A stretch of 64,000 nt of DNA from Flammeovirga pectinis (GCF_003970675.1 NZ_CP034563.1:618501-682500); one strand, 5' to 3'; positions 1 to 10,100 are shown, counted from the first letter of the stretch. The notes: generated from the sequence alone by a model not told the origin. Numbers and translations are program-made.

Positions 1-713
1 ATAATGTCTTTATCTACTATATCAAGAGGTAATTCTAGAATTAAACGACTGTTGGTAAATTTATTAATTTTTAGAATTGAAGACCTATGAATTATAAAAC
101 TTCTACCTGTTCTAAAAAATTCATTCGGATCAAGAATATCCGTTAGTTCTTCCATTTTAAAATCAACAATATATCTTCGTCCTTCATTGGTGTATACAAA
201 TGTATGGCGTCCTTCTGCACCAAAAAGAGCAATATCTTCTGTTTCAATACTTTTGATAACTTCTCCAACTCTAATCATAAATCTCTTTTTATACTTCTGA
301 TTATAGGTGGCTAATAAAGCATCTATTTGTCCATCTGTAGTAGCTGTTGCATTATTACGAATAGTTTGCAATTTCTGAATTGCTTTGGTAAGTGCATCAG
401 CATCAACAGGTTTTAATAGATAGTCAATACTGTTTGCTTTAAAAGCATCAAGTGCATATTCATCATAAGCAGTAGTAAAAATGATTGGTTTTGTAACCTC
501 AATACTTTCTAAAATATCAAAAGCTATTCCATCTGTAAGGTGTATATCCATGAAAATGAGATCAATGGTATTTTGGTTTTCTTTCAACCATACTATTGCC
601 TTATCTACACTATCAATAATCTTAATAACTTCTATATCAAAAGGCGTTTTATTTATCTGTCTTTGTAATTTGGCCTGTGCAGGTTTTTCATCTTCAATAA
701 TAATTGCTTTCAT
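1..713 (-). CDS. LytTR-family response regulator, C-terminus cut off by window edge
   Basis: The minus-strand reading frame from the ATG at 713 stays open to the window start, giving 237 codons without a stop. The N-terminus is a receiver domain: an acidic pocket in IIIEDEKPAQ, the phospho-acceptor Asp56 in LIFMDIHL, a Thr in IIFTTAYDEYAL and a Lys in DYLLKPVD. From about residue 135 a LytTR DNA-binding domain begins (FMIRVGEVIKSIETEDIALFGAEGRHTFVYT, then FRTGRSFIIH). It starts 5 bases after the stop of the degenerate LytS-like gene and is clearly in the same operon as both sensor proteins, so it is the expected phosphorylation target of the canonical kinase at 1861-2853. Its targets are unknown. 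The last few residues are missing because the window ends. Confidence 0.93.
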   Translation of the reverse strand, partial: MKAIIIEDEKPAQAKLQRQINKTPFDIEVIKIIDSVDKAIVWLKENQNTIDLIFMDIHLTDGIAFDILESIEVTKPIIFTTAYDEYALDAFKANSIDYLLKPVDADALTKAIQKLQTIRNNATATTDGQIDALLATYNQKYKKRFMIRVGEVIKSIETEDIALFGAEGRHTFVYTNEGRRYIVDFKMEELTDILDPNEFFRTGRSFIIHRSSILKINKFTNSRLILELPLDIVDKDI

Positions 714-718
714 GATTT

Positions 719-1849
719 TTAAGAGGTTGTTCGTTTAAAAATGGATTGGTCTTGTGTGGTTATTTCTGCTTTTTTATCACTTTTCCAAGTTTCATTTTCT
801 ACTTGAAAGGCAGGTAATTTGATAATGTATTCTTTCCCTTTTTTTATAGATAGAACAGGTATTTTAGTATATAACCTAAAAGTTTCTTCTAAAGAATGCA
901 TTACTTCGGGCAGGGCTTTCGGACGGTCTAATTTGGGGTTGAAACTATGTGCAACAACTAAAAGAGCATCTTCTTCTATGGTGATGGAAATTTCCAAAGG
1001 TTGTAAAGCTGAAGCAATATTATCATTGGCAATTGCTACTATTAGACGTGTAAGCAAAACGGGAGGTAATACCAAAGAACTCGACACATCAGAAGGTATT
1101 TTATAAGTGGCTGATATTCCTCCAGATCGAGCGTCAGATAGTAATTCTACAACTGATTTTACATTTTGGATTGCATCTTCTACAGCTACAAATTCTTCTT
1201 TTCTGTTATTAATAGTATTACGATATACTTTTGCTAATTTTTCAGCATATTCTTCTGCTTTGTCGGCATCTTTATACGCTAATCCAATTAGTGTTTCTAA
1301 GGTTTCGTATAAGAGTGGTAGGTTTGCATCTTCAGCAAATAGACGCATTTCTTTACTTATGTAAGCAGTCCGTTTTTTCTCTTCTTCTCTAATCGATTTA
1401 TTTTTTAATGCTATAAGTCGATTTCCCCACCATGCACATTCAAATAAAAGGGTCTGAAAAATAAATAAACCCTGAAAAACATACATTTCTGTAGTGAAGT
1501 TTTCAAAACGTGTATACCCAATTAAATAGTAAAAGTAAACACTCAATATAGTACCGATGCTTAAAATACTAGTGAGTAATACACCAAGACTATGATAGGA
1601 GATTTGCTCATAAATATTAGAAAGAATTGCAATCTTTTTACCAATAAATGAAGCACCCCAAAGTACAGAGAAGTTCCAAAAATAAGAGATGATTATACAT
1701 ACAACCCATTCTGCTCTAAAATAAGATTCTTCTAATTCTCCAATTCTATTAAAAGCCATAAGTAATAGAAAATAGGTAATACTACCAGAAAGAATAGGAT
1801 AGAATAGTTTATAATATACCGAAGACTTTTTACCAAAATGCTGTAACAT
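719..1849 (-). CDS. LytS-like membrane protein lacking the phosphoacceptor histidine (probable pseudokinase)
   Basis: 376 residues. Four or five hydrophobic segments fill residues 15-140, followed by a short linker and a region that aligns to the His_kinase/HATPase fold of LytS-type sensors. Where the family has PHFLFNSLN, this protein reads NLPLLYETLE (residues 176-185), so the histidine is replaced, by Pro178 in my alignment. The ATP-lid N-box, normally LVENAxKH, is LIVAIANDNIA, also degenerate, and no GxGL motif is visible. The surrounding helix (AYKDADKAEEYAEKLAKVYRN) still matches the family, which argues for divergence rather than a wrong assignment. It sits 11 bases after the intact kinase gene and 5 bases before the LytTR regulator. 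I infer a non-catalytic partner or modulator of that kinase. The frame is intact, so it is not called a pseudogene. Confidence 0.85.
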   Translation of the reverse strand: MLQHFGKKSSVYYKLFYPILSGSITYFLLLMAFNRIGELEESYFRAEWVVCIIISYFWNFSVLWGASFIGKKIAILSNIYEQISYHSLGVLLTSILSIGTILSVYFYYLIGYTRFENFTTEMYVFQGLFIFQTLLFECAWWGNRLIALKNKSIREEEKKRTAYISKEMRLFAEDANLPLLYETLETLIGLAYKDADKAEEYAEKLAKVYRNTINNRKEEFVAVEDAIQNVKSVVELLSDARSGGISATYKIPSDVSSSLVLPPVLLTRLIVAIANDNIASALQPLEISITIEEDALLVVAHSFNPKLDRPKALPEVMHSLEETFRLYTKIPVLSIKKGKEYIIKLPAFQVENETWKSDKKAEITTQDQSIFKRTTS

Positions 1850-1860
1850 ATTGTTCTTTG

Positions 1861-2853
1861 TTAGGAGAGTAAAGGTAATTGTACGCTGTAAGATAAATCA
1901 TTTTGATTGATCTGAATATTTTTTTGCCCCATCAAAAGATATCGATCTTTTATATTTTCTAATCCTACTTTTGTAGATGATCGTTTTCTAGGTGTTTTTG
2001 TCTTATTGTTTTTTACATCAATAGCGTGTTGTTCTTCATTGTAAAAAACTTTAATTTCTACAGGCTTTTCATCTGATAATACATTGTGTTTTACAGCATT
2101 TTCTACTAGCATTTGTATGGACAACGGAGGTAAGCTACCCATTACATTTTTTAAGTTTGCAGCAAAGCTAATGTGTACACTTTCTCCATGCCTTGTTTGT
2201 AATTGGAAAGCAAAAGCACGAACAAGTTCAATTTCATTAGCCAATGTAATTAGTGGTTTGTTGGCGTATTTCATCACATACTGATAAGTTTGTGCAATAC
2301 TTCTAATGTATTTTTCTGCTTGGTTTGCATCACTCACAACTAAGTAAGCAACAGTATTTAAGCTATTAAAAAGGTAATGTGGACTTAACTGATCTTTCAA
2401 TGCTTCTAAACGTAATTCTGATGCTTTTCTTTTTGTTTTTACGTAATGCATCTGTTGTAGAGAAAACGCCTGAAAAGCAAAGCTTAAATATTCTATTACT
2501 AAGAGAGCAAATAAGAATACAGCAAATAAAATAATAATCTTTGCAGTCAGGTCAAAAACATAAACTGGAGCAATATAAAACCCTAATTTATAACGCATTG
2601 CAAAAATAAGTGGAATACTTATAATTATACTACCTAAACCTCTGTATAGTATCTGTTTAACAATACCATTAGGGGCCAAAATAGTAGCAAATAGACCACC
2701 TCCAATAATAACAAGACTACTTGCTAAGAAGTAAATCAAAAAAGTGAAATAATTAGAAACAAGTGGAGCTACTTCTGCTACAGGAGCATATAAAAAATAA
2801 CAGTATAAACTACCTCCAAGTAAACAATAGATAGTGTTTTTAATTAGTCCCAT
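1861..2853 (-). CDS. LytS/YehU-type sensor histidine kinase
   Basis: 330 residues. Four hydrophobic segments (about 5-25, 33-60, 70-88, 100-130) are followed by a cytoplasmic kinase module. The His_kinase motif LSPHYLFNSLN carries His159, the expected autophosphorylation site. The N-box MLVENAVKHN (about 249-258) and the VGLENIKDRY motif of the HATPase domain are intact. There is no recognisable extracellular sensory domain, so the signal is probably perceived in the membrane or through a partner. The gene starts 2 bases after the stop of the secreted repeat protein and precedes a paralogous, catalytically degenerate sensor and a LytTR regulator. The likely phosphotransfer target is that regulator. 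Confidence 0.93.
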   Translation of the reverse strand: MGLIKNTIYCLLGGSLYCYFLYAPVAEVAPLVSNYFTFLIYFLASSLVIIGGGLFATILAPNGIVKQILYRGLGSIIISIPLIFAMRYKLGFYIAPVYVFDLTAKIIILFAVFLFALLVIEYLSFAFQAFSLQQMHYVKTKRKASELRLEALKDQLSPHYLFNSLNTVAYLVVSDANQAEKYIRSIAQTYQYVMKYANKPLITLANEIELVRAFAFQLQTRHGESVHISFAANLKNVMGSLPPLSIQMLVENAVKHNVLSDEKPVEIKVFYNEEQHAIDVKNNKTKTPRKRSSTKVGLENIKDRYLLMGQKNIQINQNDLSYSVQLPLLS

Positions 2854-2855
2854 TT

Positions 2856-4556
2856 TTATAACGCTTTAAGTGCTTTTTCTCTTTCAAAATCTGATGAAAT
2901 AGTTTCGCAAATATCTTTATAAAGTGAAACTAAAGATTGGTCTTTTGAGTTGGTAACATCTTTTGCAATTGCGGTTAGAGCATTGGCGGCATCAAAACTT
3001 GAACTTATATTTTTAGTTGCATTTAAATAAGGTACTAAATAACTCTTAGCGAAGAAGTCTGAAGTTGTAGAACTTTTTAAGAAACTACTTAAATCATAAC
3101 TACTACTTATTGTTGCTGCAGCATGATAGAATGTATTGATAACCTCTTCATTTTTCATTTTCTTTAATGCAATCGCTTTCAACCCAGCGGACTTTTCAAA
3201 ACTAGACGGAATGGAGATACAAATCTGTAGATAAAGTATTTGAGAATTACCTTCCCAAATGTCCCAATAGTTAGCGCTTCTACTCAATGCACTTCTTTTC
3301 TCAAAGGCAGAGGAGATTGTTTTAATAGACATTAGTAAAGCATTGTTCTGTTCTGCGTTCCAGTTGCTACCATTCGGACTAGCAAATGCAGCACTTATGG
3401 CATTCTTTTTTTCAAAATCTGAGGATATAGAGGCCAAGCAACTTTCTAAAGCTATAGCGGGCATTTTGGTTACATTTTGATCAAAAGCAATCTGTAATGT
3501 AGTCGATTTGTCATAAGCAGAGCTGATAGATTCAGTGGCACTTAACCATTGTTCCCATTGTTGCTCAGTCATTTTTTTGCTAAAATCAGTAGACTTTACA
3601 ATATCCCTTAAACAACCCGCTTTTTCATACGATGAATTTATTTCTGATACACCAAGGAAGTAGGCTTTTAAACCTTTTTTATTGTTGTAAATGGCAAATG
3701 TAGAACTGAAATAATTTCCTAGTTCATAACTCGATGATGTATTTCTTGTTACCTCTCTGGTAATTTTATCTAAATCATGTTCTTTAATATCTTTTCTACT
3801 AATCAGGTTCTTGTAGAATGTTAGGCGGTTGTTATCTCCATTTAAGTTATCAATATAGTTCAACGTATTCGAAAGCCCCTCTTTCATTGCATTGGCAATA
3901 CGACTATTAACAGCAATTGGATTAGACTGAATTACCTCTGGTAAAATATCTTCAAACCAGCTTTTACCATCAGGGTTATAAGGAATTTCTTTATTGCCTT
4001 CATAATATCTATAGGTTAAACCACCTTCTCCATTAGGAGTAATCACAAGTTTTCTTTTGTTCCCAAAAGTACTTTTTTCTATTTTGAAACGAGCACCTTT
4101 AGACATTCCAATAATTTGATCTTCATCTTCCGATATTTGAATATCACCTTTATAGTCTAAACTAAAACTAGAGAGTAAATTGTATTGATTTATAGATCTT
4201 TCGGCCTCTCTCTGTGCTCTTTCGATCTCATCTTGATGAATTCGAATTTGCTCTTCTGCAATTCGAATATTTTCTTCAATGGTTTCTTGATCAATATGAA
4301 TTTCAATATTATCGAGCACTTCTTTTTGTGCTTCCATAATGATCTTTATATAGCCTTCCATTTCTTCGACCTGTACCTCAGCGGCAACTTTTCGAGCTTC
4401 TTCTGCCACTCGCATAGCATTTTCTCTAATTTCTGTAATATTGATAACGATGGTAGAATCGGTACCAGGTATTGTGATTACTTTCACTTGCCCAAATGTT
4501 TGATTAAAATAGGCTAGTAGTAAAAATAATGAGGAGTAAGTAATTATATTTTTCAT
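2856..4556 (-). CDS. Secreted protein with coiled coil and ISSxFEK-type helical repeats
   Basis: 566 residues. A signal peptide (MKNIITYSSLFLLLAYFNQT, then FGQ) is followed by a charged region at about 35-125 rich in Glu/Ile heptads (EEARKVAAEVQVEEMEGYI, EETIEENIRIAEEQIRIHQ), probably a coiled coil. Residues 130-215 look beta-rich. From about residue 270 to the end, eight or nine repeats of roughly 38 residues each carry a core such as ISSAYDK, ISSDFEK, ISSAFEK, IPSSFEK or ISSSFDA followed by a small hydrophobic helix (xxALxAIA). I do not recognise a named family; similar SDYEKxxxL repeats occur in bacterial envelope proteins. It is the first gene of the operon with two LytS-like sensors and a LytTR regulator, so a role as the periplasmic sensor input is plausible but unproven. 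Confidence 0.8.
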   Translation of the reverse strand: MKNIITYSSLFLLLAYFNQTFGQVKVITIPGTDSTIVINITEIRENAMRVAEEARKVAAEVQVEEMEGYIKIIMEAQKEVLDNIEIHIDQETIEENIRIAEEQIRIHQDEIERAQREAERSINQYNLLSSFSLDYKGDIQISEDEDQIIGMSKGARFKIEKSTFGNKRKLVITPNGEGGLTYRYYEGNKEIPYNPDGKSWFEDILPEVIQSNPIAVNSRIANAMKEGLSNTLNYIDNLNGDNNRLTFYKNLISRKDIKEHDLDKITREVTRNTSSSYELGNYFSSTFAIYNNKKGLKAYFLGVSEINSSYEKAGCLRDIVKSTDFSKKMTEQQWEQWLSATESISSAYDKSTTLQIAFDQNVTKMPAIALESCLASISSDFEKKNAISAAFASPNGSNWNAEQNNALLMSIKTISSAFEKRSALSRSANYWDIWEGNSQILYLQICISIPSSFEKSAGLKAIALKKMKNEEVINTFYHAAATISSSYDLSSFLKSSTTSDFFAKSYLVPYLNATKNISSSFDAANALTAIAKDVTNSKDQSLVSLYKDICETISSDFEREKALKAL

Positions 4557-4689
4557 AAAAATTTGACACTAGTAGTTCGTTGATGTTACAAGTGTACATG
4601 TTTTTACAATTGAAGAAAAATGAAATGTATTGAATTGTAGAATTGATGTAATCAAATGTAGATTATGTAAAATAATATTGATTAGACCT

Positions 4690-4734
4690 AAAAAAACCTC
4701 CCAGTCAGTATTTATTCTAACTAGGAGGTTTTTA
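4690..4734 (-). terminator. Rho-independent terminator of the cyclase operon
   Basis: Read on the minus strand, an AACCTCC/GGGAGGTT-type stem is followed by a run of T. It begins 17 bases after the stop codon of the cyclase gene, so it ends the four-gene minus-strand operon that starts near 11531. Confidence 0.8.
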
Positions 4735-4750
4735 TCAAATGCTTTTCAAA

Positions 4751-5923
4751 TTATCTTTTGATAGGGTTTAATTGAGGAGGTTTTGGAGAGGGAGCAAATA
4801 ATGCAATAGAAGGGCATTCTGCTGTAAAATTAGTTGTACTTGGTGCATCAGACTTGTCTACCGTAAAGATCTTGATAGACTGATGTTTACCCCTAAATTT
4901 ATGTGTCCCCATATCTTTCATTGATAAATCAAGTTTATCAGCCAAGGCATCAGAAACGAGCATAGACACTCCTAATTCTTTACATTTCTCTTGTAAGCGA
5001 GAGGTTGCATTTACGGTATCACCATGGTAAGCGACTTCTCTTTTTATTACGCCAATTTGAGAGGTTGCAACCACTCCAGAATGAATACCAGCTTTAAATT
5101 CTGGCACAACACCAAATTCTTTCATAAAATATTCTGATCTACTTTTAAGGGTAGCTTCAATATCAAAGAATAGGCGAATACACCTGTTGTTTTTTATGCC
5201 TTTTTCAGTTAACCAAGTCAATACAATTTCATCTCCTACATATTGATATACAGATGCCTTATTGTGGCTAATAGCATCTGTCATTGTGCGGTAACATTCT
5301 TGTATCAACATACTGTATTTCATATGGCCTAAACATTCTGCAATAGATGTAGAATTATAAAGATCCATAAACATAAAAATTCTATTCTCTTCTTTAGGAG
5401 TATAGTAATTACCTTGTATTACAGACTTAAATAGTTCTGGTCCTAGAATGTCTTTAAGTTGAAATAATGCATTTAATAGTAGGGCGGTAGTAAGAACATA
5501 TATTGCATATATTACAAAGCTCTGTTCTGTTAACTCGTTAAAATAAGGAATTCCATCTGGGTACATTACATTGCCAATATATTCGCCAGTAGACATTAAT
5601 ATTGATGTTACAAGTATAACAATACACCCACCAATAGCAATTCGTCTTATAGGTTTTGCCTTGGCTCTTCGTTCAAGGAAGAAATAAAAATTCCATGAAA
5701 ACCAACTCAAAATAAAAGCAAGAAAGCCATTTGCAATAAACGCAAATCGGAGCTCATCATGGATTATAAAGTAGTCACTTTCTCCCATATAATTTGAATA
5801 AAAATTTAATGCATCATAACGAATTATTAAGTATAAAGCATTAAAAAAATACCAACCAACATAAGAAAGAAGAAAACCTTTTATATATTTTTCTAGAATA
5901 TATTTATTTTTTAATCGTTGCAT
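4751..5923 (-). CDS. Membrane class III nucleotidyl cyclase with non-canonical substrate-pocket residues
   Basis: 390 residues. About four transmembrane segments (roughly 18-36, 60-80, 96-111, 135-155) precede a C-terminal cyclase homology domain (about 180-360). Metal-binding aspartates are visible as Asp187 in FMFMDLYNS and Asp231 in YQYVGDE; Asn305 and Arg309 of VNATSR match the transition-state residues. The usual purine-specifying Lys of the KxxGD motif is Gln227, and the partner position three residues before the Gly301 of YHGD is Ala298 rather than Asp or Thr. The product (cAMP, cGMP, cCMP or cUMP) therefore cannot be assigned by rule. The start codon overlaps the stop of the HD/DUF5706 gene by one base (TAATG on the minus strand), indicating translational coupling. 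With that neighbour it forms a Pycsar-like cyclase/effector pair. Confidence 0.9.
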   Translation of the reverse strand: MQRLKNKYILEKYIKGFLLSYVGWYFFNALYLIIRYDALNFYSNYMGESDYFIIHDELRFAFIANGFLAFILSWFSWNFYFFLERRAKAKPIRRIAIGGCIVILVTSILMSTGEYIGNVMYPDGIPYFNELTEQSFVIYAIYVLTTALLLNALFQLKDILGPELFKSVIQGNYYTPKEENRIFMFMDLYNSTSIAECLGHMKYSMLIQECYRTMTDAISHNKASVYQYVGDEIVLTWLTEKGIKNNRCIRLFFDIEATLKSRSEYFMKEFGVVPEFKAGIHSGVVATSQIGVIKREVAYHGDTVNATSRLQEKCKELGVSMLVSDALADKLDLSMKDMGTHKFRGKHQSIKIFTVDKSDAPSTTNFTAECPSIALFAPSPKPPQLNPIKR

Positions 5924-7113
5924 TATCTCGTTGCAAAAGTGACAATAAATGAGATTACAGAGACTGTTATACCAATCATAAAGAAGTTAAATGCAGCTCT
6001 AACTTTCTTGTATTTAATATCTAAAACCTTTCCTAAAAAGTAAGAATCTTTAGCTAACTGATCATAAATTTGCTCTGGTGTTTGTGTTTTATCTCTAAAT
6101 AGAGATTGATACTCTTCAAGAGAAATATCAACATAGTCGCCAAAGAACAAGAGGTTTATATCAGACTTCTTCTTTTTCGTGTTTTTATTTACGTTAGGGC
6201 GAGTAGCTAAAACAGCAAGAATTACAGATACTAAACCTGTAATAGCCAAGATTACTGAAGGGATCATCAGTTCTGGCATTTCTTCAATTTTTCTAAATAA
6301 ATAACCAATTGTGAAAGAGGTAATGATGGAGTTAATAGAAAGAAGAATACTTGCTTTTCTATCTGCAATTGAACTTAACCCCATTTGAGTGCGTGCTAGA
6401 ATTCTATGCATTGCCTCAATGTCTCTTCTTGGCTTTTCTTTATTTATAGGAGTACCATCTGCTGATTCTTTTTTCTCCTTTTTAGATTTCTTCTTTTTAT
6501 CTTTTTGCTCTTTCTTCTCTTCCATCAAGGCAGACATATCAGCTTTTATAGACGCTATGTTTTCTGCTTTTTTAGGTTCAAAAACCTCCCTAGCATAATT
6601 AGTGAAATACCTGTGCTCAGCTAAGAAATGTAAGTTCATTACTAGCCATTGAGATTTAGAAATATCACCTTCTTCTGCTACATCAGATCTTTCTTGACGT
6701 AGTGCTTCTGAATAAAGTTGAAAATTAGAAGTCCCTAAATGTGATAAATCGGAATCGCACATAACTTGCTCCATTAAATTCCGAGGTGTTTGAGGAATTC
6801 TAGTAGCCATTATACAACCCTTGATAGTTTCGAGATCAGGTTCTTCCAATTTGCTACTCAGAAAATCAAAGGATAGGGAAGCACTGCAACTTTCATGATT
6901 GCTACAACCTACAGAAGTGTAGCCTGTATCATGAAACCAAGCAGAAATTTCTAATAATTGAATTTCCTTTTCACTCAAATTTTCAGCCTCACCAATTTCA
7001 CGAACAGCACGCACTACATTTTCTGTATGCGTCATATTATGAAACGGTAATTCTGTTATATGTTTACTTGCATATTCTTTTGTTAGAAGTACAAGTTCGT
7101 TGTAGTTATCCAT
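5923..7113 (-). CDS. HD-domain protein fused to DUF5706 (Pycsar-effector-type membrane module)
   Basis: 396 residues. The N-terminal HD phosphohydrolase domain (about 15-165) shows the metal ligands His29 (HNMTHTENV), His61-Asp62 (WFHDTGY) and Asp120 (MCDSDLSHLG). A Lys/Glu-rich linker (about 195-225) leads to a region resembling DUF5706: MHRILARTQMGLSSIADRK, then two membrane helices (about 255-305), a cytoplasmic stretch, DSYFLGKVLDIKYKKVRAA and a final helix (about 374-394). DUF5706 is the membrane-effector family named in Pycsar anti-phage systems, where a cyclic pyrimidine nucleotide activates it. The fusion to an HD domain suggests the protein could also hydrolyse a nucleotide. It is translationally coupled to the downstream cyclase. 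HD-DUF5706 fusions are, as far as I know, common in Bacteroidota chromosomes, so a housekeeping signalling role is as likely as defence. Confidence 0.85.
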   Translation of the reverse strand: MDNYNELVLLTKEYASKHITELPFHNMTHTENVVRAVREIGEAENLSEKEIQLLEISAWFHDTGYTSVGCSNHESCSASLSFDFLSSKLEEPDLETIKGCIMATRIPQTPRNLMEQVMCDSDLSHLGTSNFQLYSEALRQERSDVAEEGDISKSQWLVMNLHFLAEHRYFTNYAREVFEPKKAENIASIKADMSALMEEKKEQKDKKKKSKKEKKESADGTPINKEKPRRDIEAMHRILARTQMGLSSIADRKASILLSINSIITSFTIGYLFRKIEEMPELMIPSVILAITGLVSVILAVLATRPNVNKNTKKKKSDINLLFFGDYVDISLEEYQSLFRDKTQTPEQIYDQLAKDSYFLGKVLDIKYKKVRAAFNFFMIGITVSVISFIVTFATR

Positions 7114-7118
7114 AATAA

Positions 7119-10100
7119 TTAAAAGCTAAACCCAATATTCAAGTAGACATCGAGCTCTTCTTCAGAAGCTCCTAGTATAGCCGAAAATGCGATTTTATCT
7201 ATAGGAGCAACGTATATTCCTCCTCCGTAACCTTCGTGCCAAGCAGTAGATTTTTCCTCATCTAGCCAAACACGGCCAATATCATAAAAACCTAAGACAC
7301 CGAAGGTCATCGGCAAAATACTATTTTTAAATTTAAATATATCTAATCTCGCATCTAAACTATTTACCAAAGAAGACCTTCCGTAGTAACGGTCTCTTCT
7401 AAATCCTCTCAAACTTTTATTGCCGCCAATTTTACTTGACATTAAATAGTGATAATCACCAAAGTTTGTAGAAGCATCTAATTTATAAGCAAAGGTGAGG
7501 ACTGTAGGTAATTTTATAGTGTAATAATATTCAAATGTACCACCAATATTTAAGTAGTTTAGCGAATCATTATTAATATTTTTTGATGCGTTACCATTCA
7601 AATTAAAATATCCTCCATTTTTAGGTAATGCGGTGTTATTTCTTTTATCAATTTTAAAACTAAACTGAGTACCTATATAATTAAAAGCACTGTAGGGATC
7701 ATCTAGGAGAGCGGCATCACCAGATTCTTCAAAATAGCGATCGTCTAAATACCTTCCATCAATAATGTCTGTATAAATATAAGAAGCACCTACACTTAGA
7801 TTAACGGTTTTAGTGAAATCAAATAGGAAACTTGGTTGTATAATATGCTTGGTATATAAGAAACGGTAATAATCATGTCCTTTAGATTTATCGTATGTAG
7901 ATTCATTTCCTAAGCCAAAATAATTGGAGTTGGTAGGCGATCTTAAAACTGCATTTATGGTAACATCTGTATTTCCAAATACATCTGTAAATTGCCCTTT
8001 ATATTTTAATTTAAAGGCGGCAACATTTGTAGATAACGCTCCATATAACTGATGTTTAGAAGCAAAAGGTGTTTTTCTAAAACGATGAGAGGTAAAAATA
8101 AACCCACCACCAATTAATAGGCCATCATCTGGAAGATAGCCACCATAAAGAATAGGTAATAAAGCATTGAATTTAAAATCTGCTCTATCATAATCATTTA
8201 CGTTTGGTTTATTAGACAACCTTTTTGTGATGGAACCTCCCTTATGTGTTATAATCGTGGAGTCTTTGGTATCATAAAGAAGTATGTTTTTAGATGCTTT
8301 TCGGCTCGTTTCATCGTCAATAGTATCCACACCATTTCCACCAATTACACGTAACTTAATCTTACTTTTTGCAGTACCTTCAAATATAAATTGATCTGTA
8401 CCCTTAAATCCATAAACACGAATTTCCTTCGTTACTTTAGGATCGAATGTTCTTTTATAAATTTTATGTTTGATGTTCCCTTTCTTGCTTATTTTTCTAA
8501 CTGTTACTTTGGTCTGTCCGTTAGCCAATCGTTCTATTTTAAACTGCTCATTTTTATCGCTTCCTAAAACAGAAACACGTTTTGAGAGATGTTCATAATA
8601 CTCATCAGCAATTTTAGGTAACTGTTTTCTTCTAGCTTTTAAAATTTTGAAAATTTCATCGTTACTGAAACCACTCACTTCAGTAGGAATGTGAGTTAAA
8701 GCAGCTTTGAAAACACTATCTGTTAGATGTTCTTGTATATACTTAACGGCATCGTCCCAATCTTTTTTATCTGCTTGAGCTAAAAAATAACGATCAAAAT
8801 ACCTTGCATTAAAATTAAACCCCGGAGCCCAATTCAATTGGTCATCAAAGCCCTCGAATTTAGGCATTATCCATCTATGTGACGCAATGTTTGGTATTCT
8901 ACCTTCATTTACAAAAAATACTTGATCTCTATCTCTAGGAATAGGACGGAAAATTCTGCCATTTTTACCTTTAAAAGCAGCCCATCTCCATTGGTCATCA
9001 TGCCTGTCCCAATCTCCAATAAGCATATCAAATAATCTAGAACGAAGTGTAAATTTATAGTCTATGCTATCGTCATTATCATCCTTTAGTTTTTTTACGG
9101 TCTTTATGGTAGAATAAATCTTCTTTGCGTTGCCAAAACTTTCTATATCACCTGTATTTTTAGAAGGCCTTTCCTCGAACATAAAAACTTTATTTGCCGC
9201 TAATTCTTGGTAAATACCAAATTGAGGATCGTTTTCTACATACACCACTTTTGGATTGGCATGGTAGATATGAATTGCATCTGCCATTGTAGAAACAGAA
9301 AGAGGGGCATAAGGATGTGCAGCAGAAATCTGATCTTGAACAACAGCTTTAGCAATTGTTTCTTTTAGTTCTTCTGGTATTGCTTTTACGGGATTTTTAT
9401 CTATTGATCTCAGTGTATATTGGTTACCGTCTTTGTCTTCTAAACGAAAAGATAATGTAGCCATACCACCGCCTTTTTGCACAATTTTCAAGCCTCCTTT
9501 TACCTTAGATAAATTGAAAACAGGCATTTTAACAGGTGTTTCCCATTCTTTTCTATAATTAGCACCCATCCATTTTTCATGCTTAGTACTTGAGCTATAT
9601 TGTAGACTGGCCGGGACACTTACACTGTCTGGGAAATCAATAAGAATGGTCGGGGCAGTTTTATCAATTATTTTATTTTGATATGATGTGGAGAATACTT
9701 TTTTTTCTGAATCGAAAAATGAAATAGTAGTTTCCCCAGATGTTGTGATTTCAATTTTTGAGAATCCTTTCGTCTCCCCAATAAATTCAGCATATTTCCC
9801 TTTTTTTACAGGCGTAGATTTTGATCCAGCTCCAGAAACAACATAATGAACGTTGTCTTTTTTTATATATTCTAAAGCATGTTCATGTCCACTAGCGTAG
9901 ATAAGGTTTTTATGTTGCTTGAAGATATTATCAAAAGCAATACTCATTTTTTGATATTGTTTATTGCCTAAATCTTGTCTGTTTACACCTGCTTTTCTTG
10001 CTAAAGGATAAATAGAACCAATAACAGGAAGTGGTACATAAGCCCATGAACTGAATGATGTTAATGGGAAAAGGTGGTCTTTTGCTGTAAAATGTCCGCC

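Noticed and set aside
819..1364. Two plus-strand frames opposite the degenerate LytS gene
   Set aside because: They are antisense shadows with Ser-rich low-information composition, and the minus-strand protein has clear family similarity.
4751..7113. Calling the cyclase/HD-DUF5706 pair a proven anti-phage Pycsar system
   Set aside because: No other defence genes, integrase or prophage sequence lie nearby, and HD-DUF5706 proteins also seem to occur as stable chromosomal genes. The pair is reported as Pycsar-like only.
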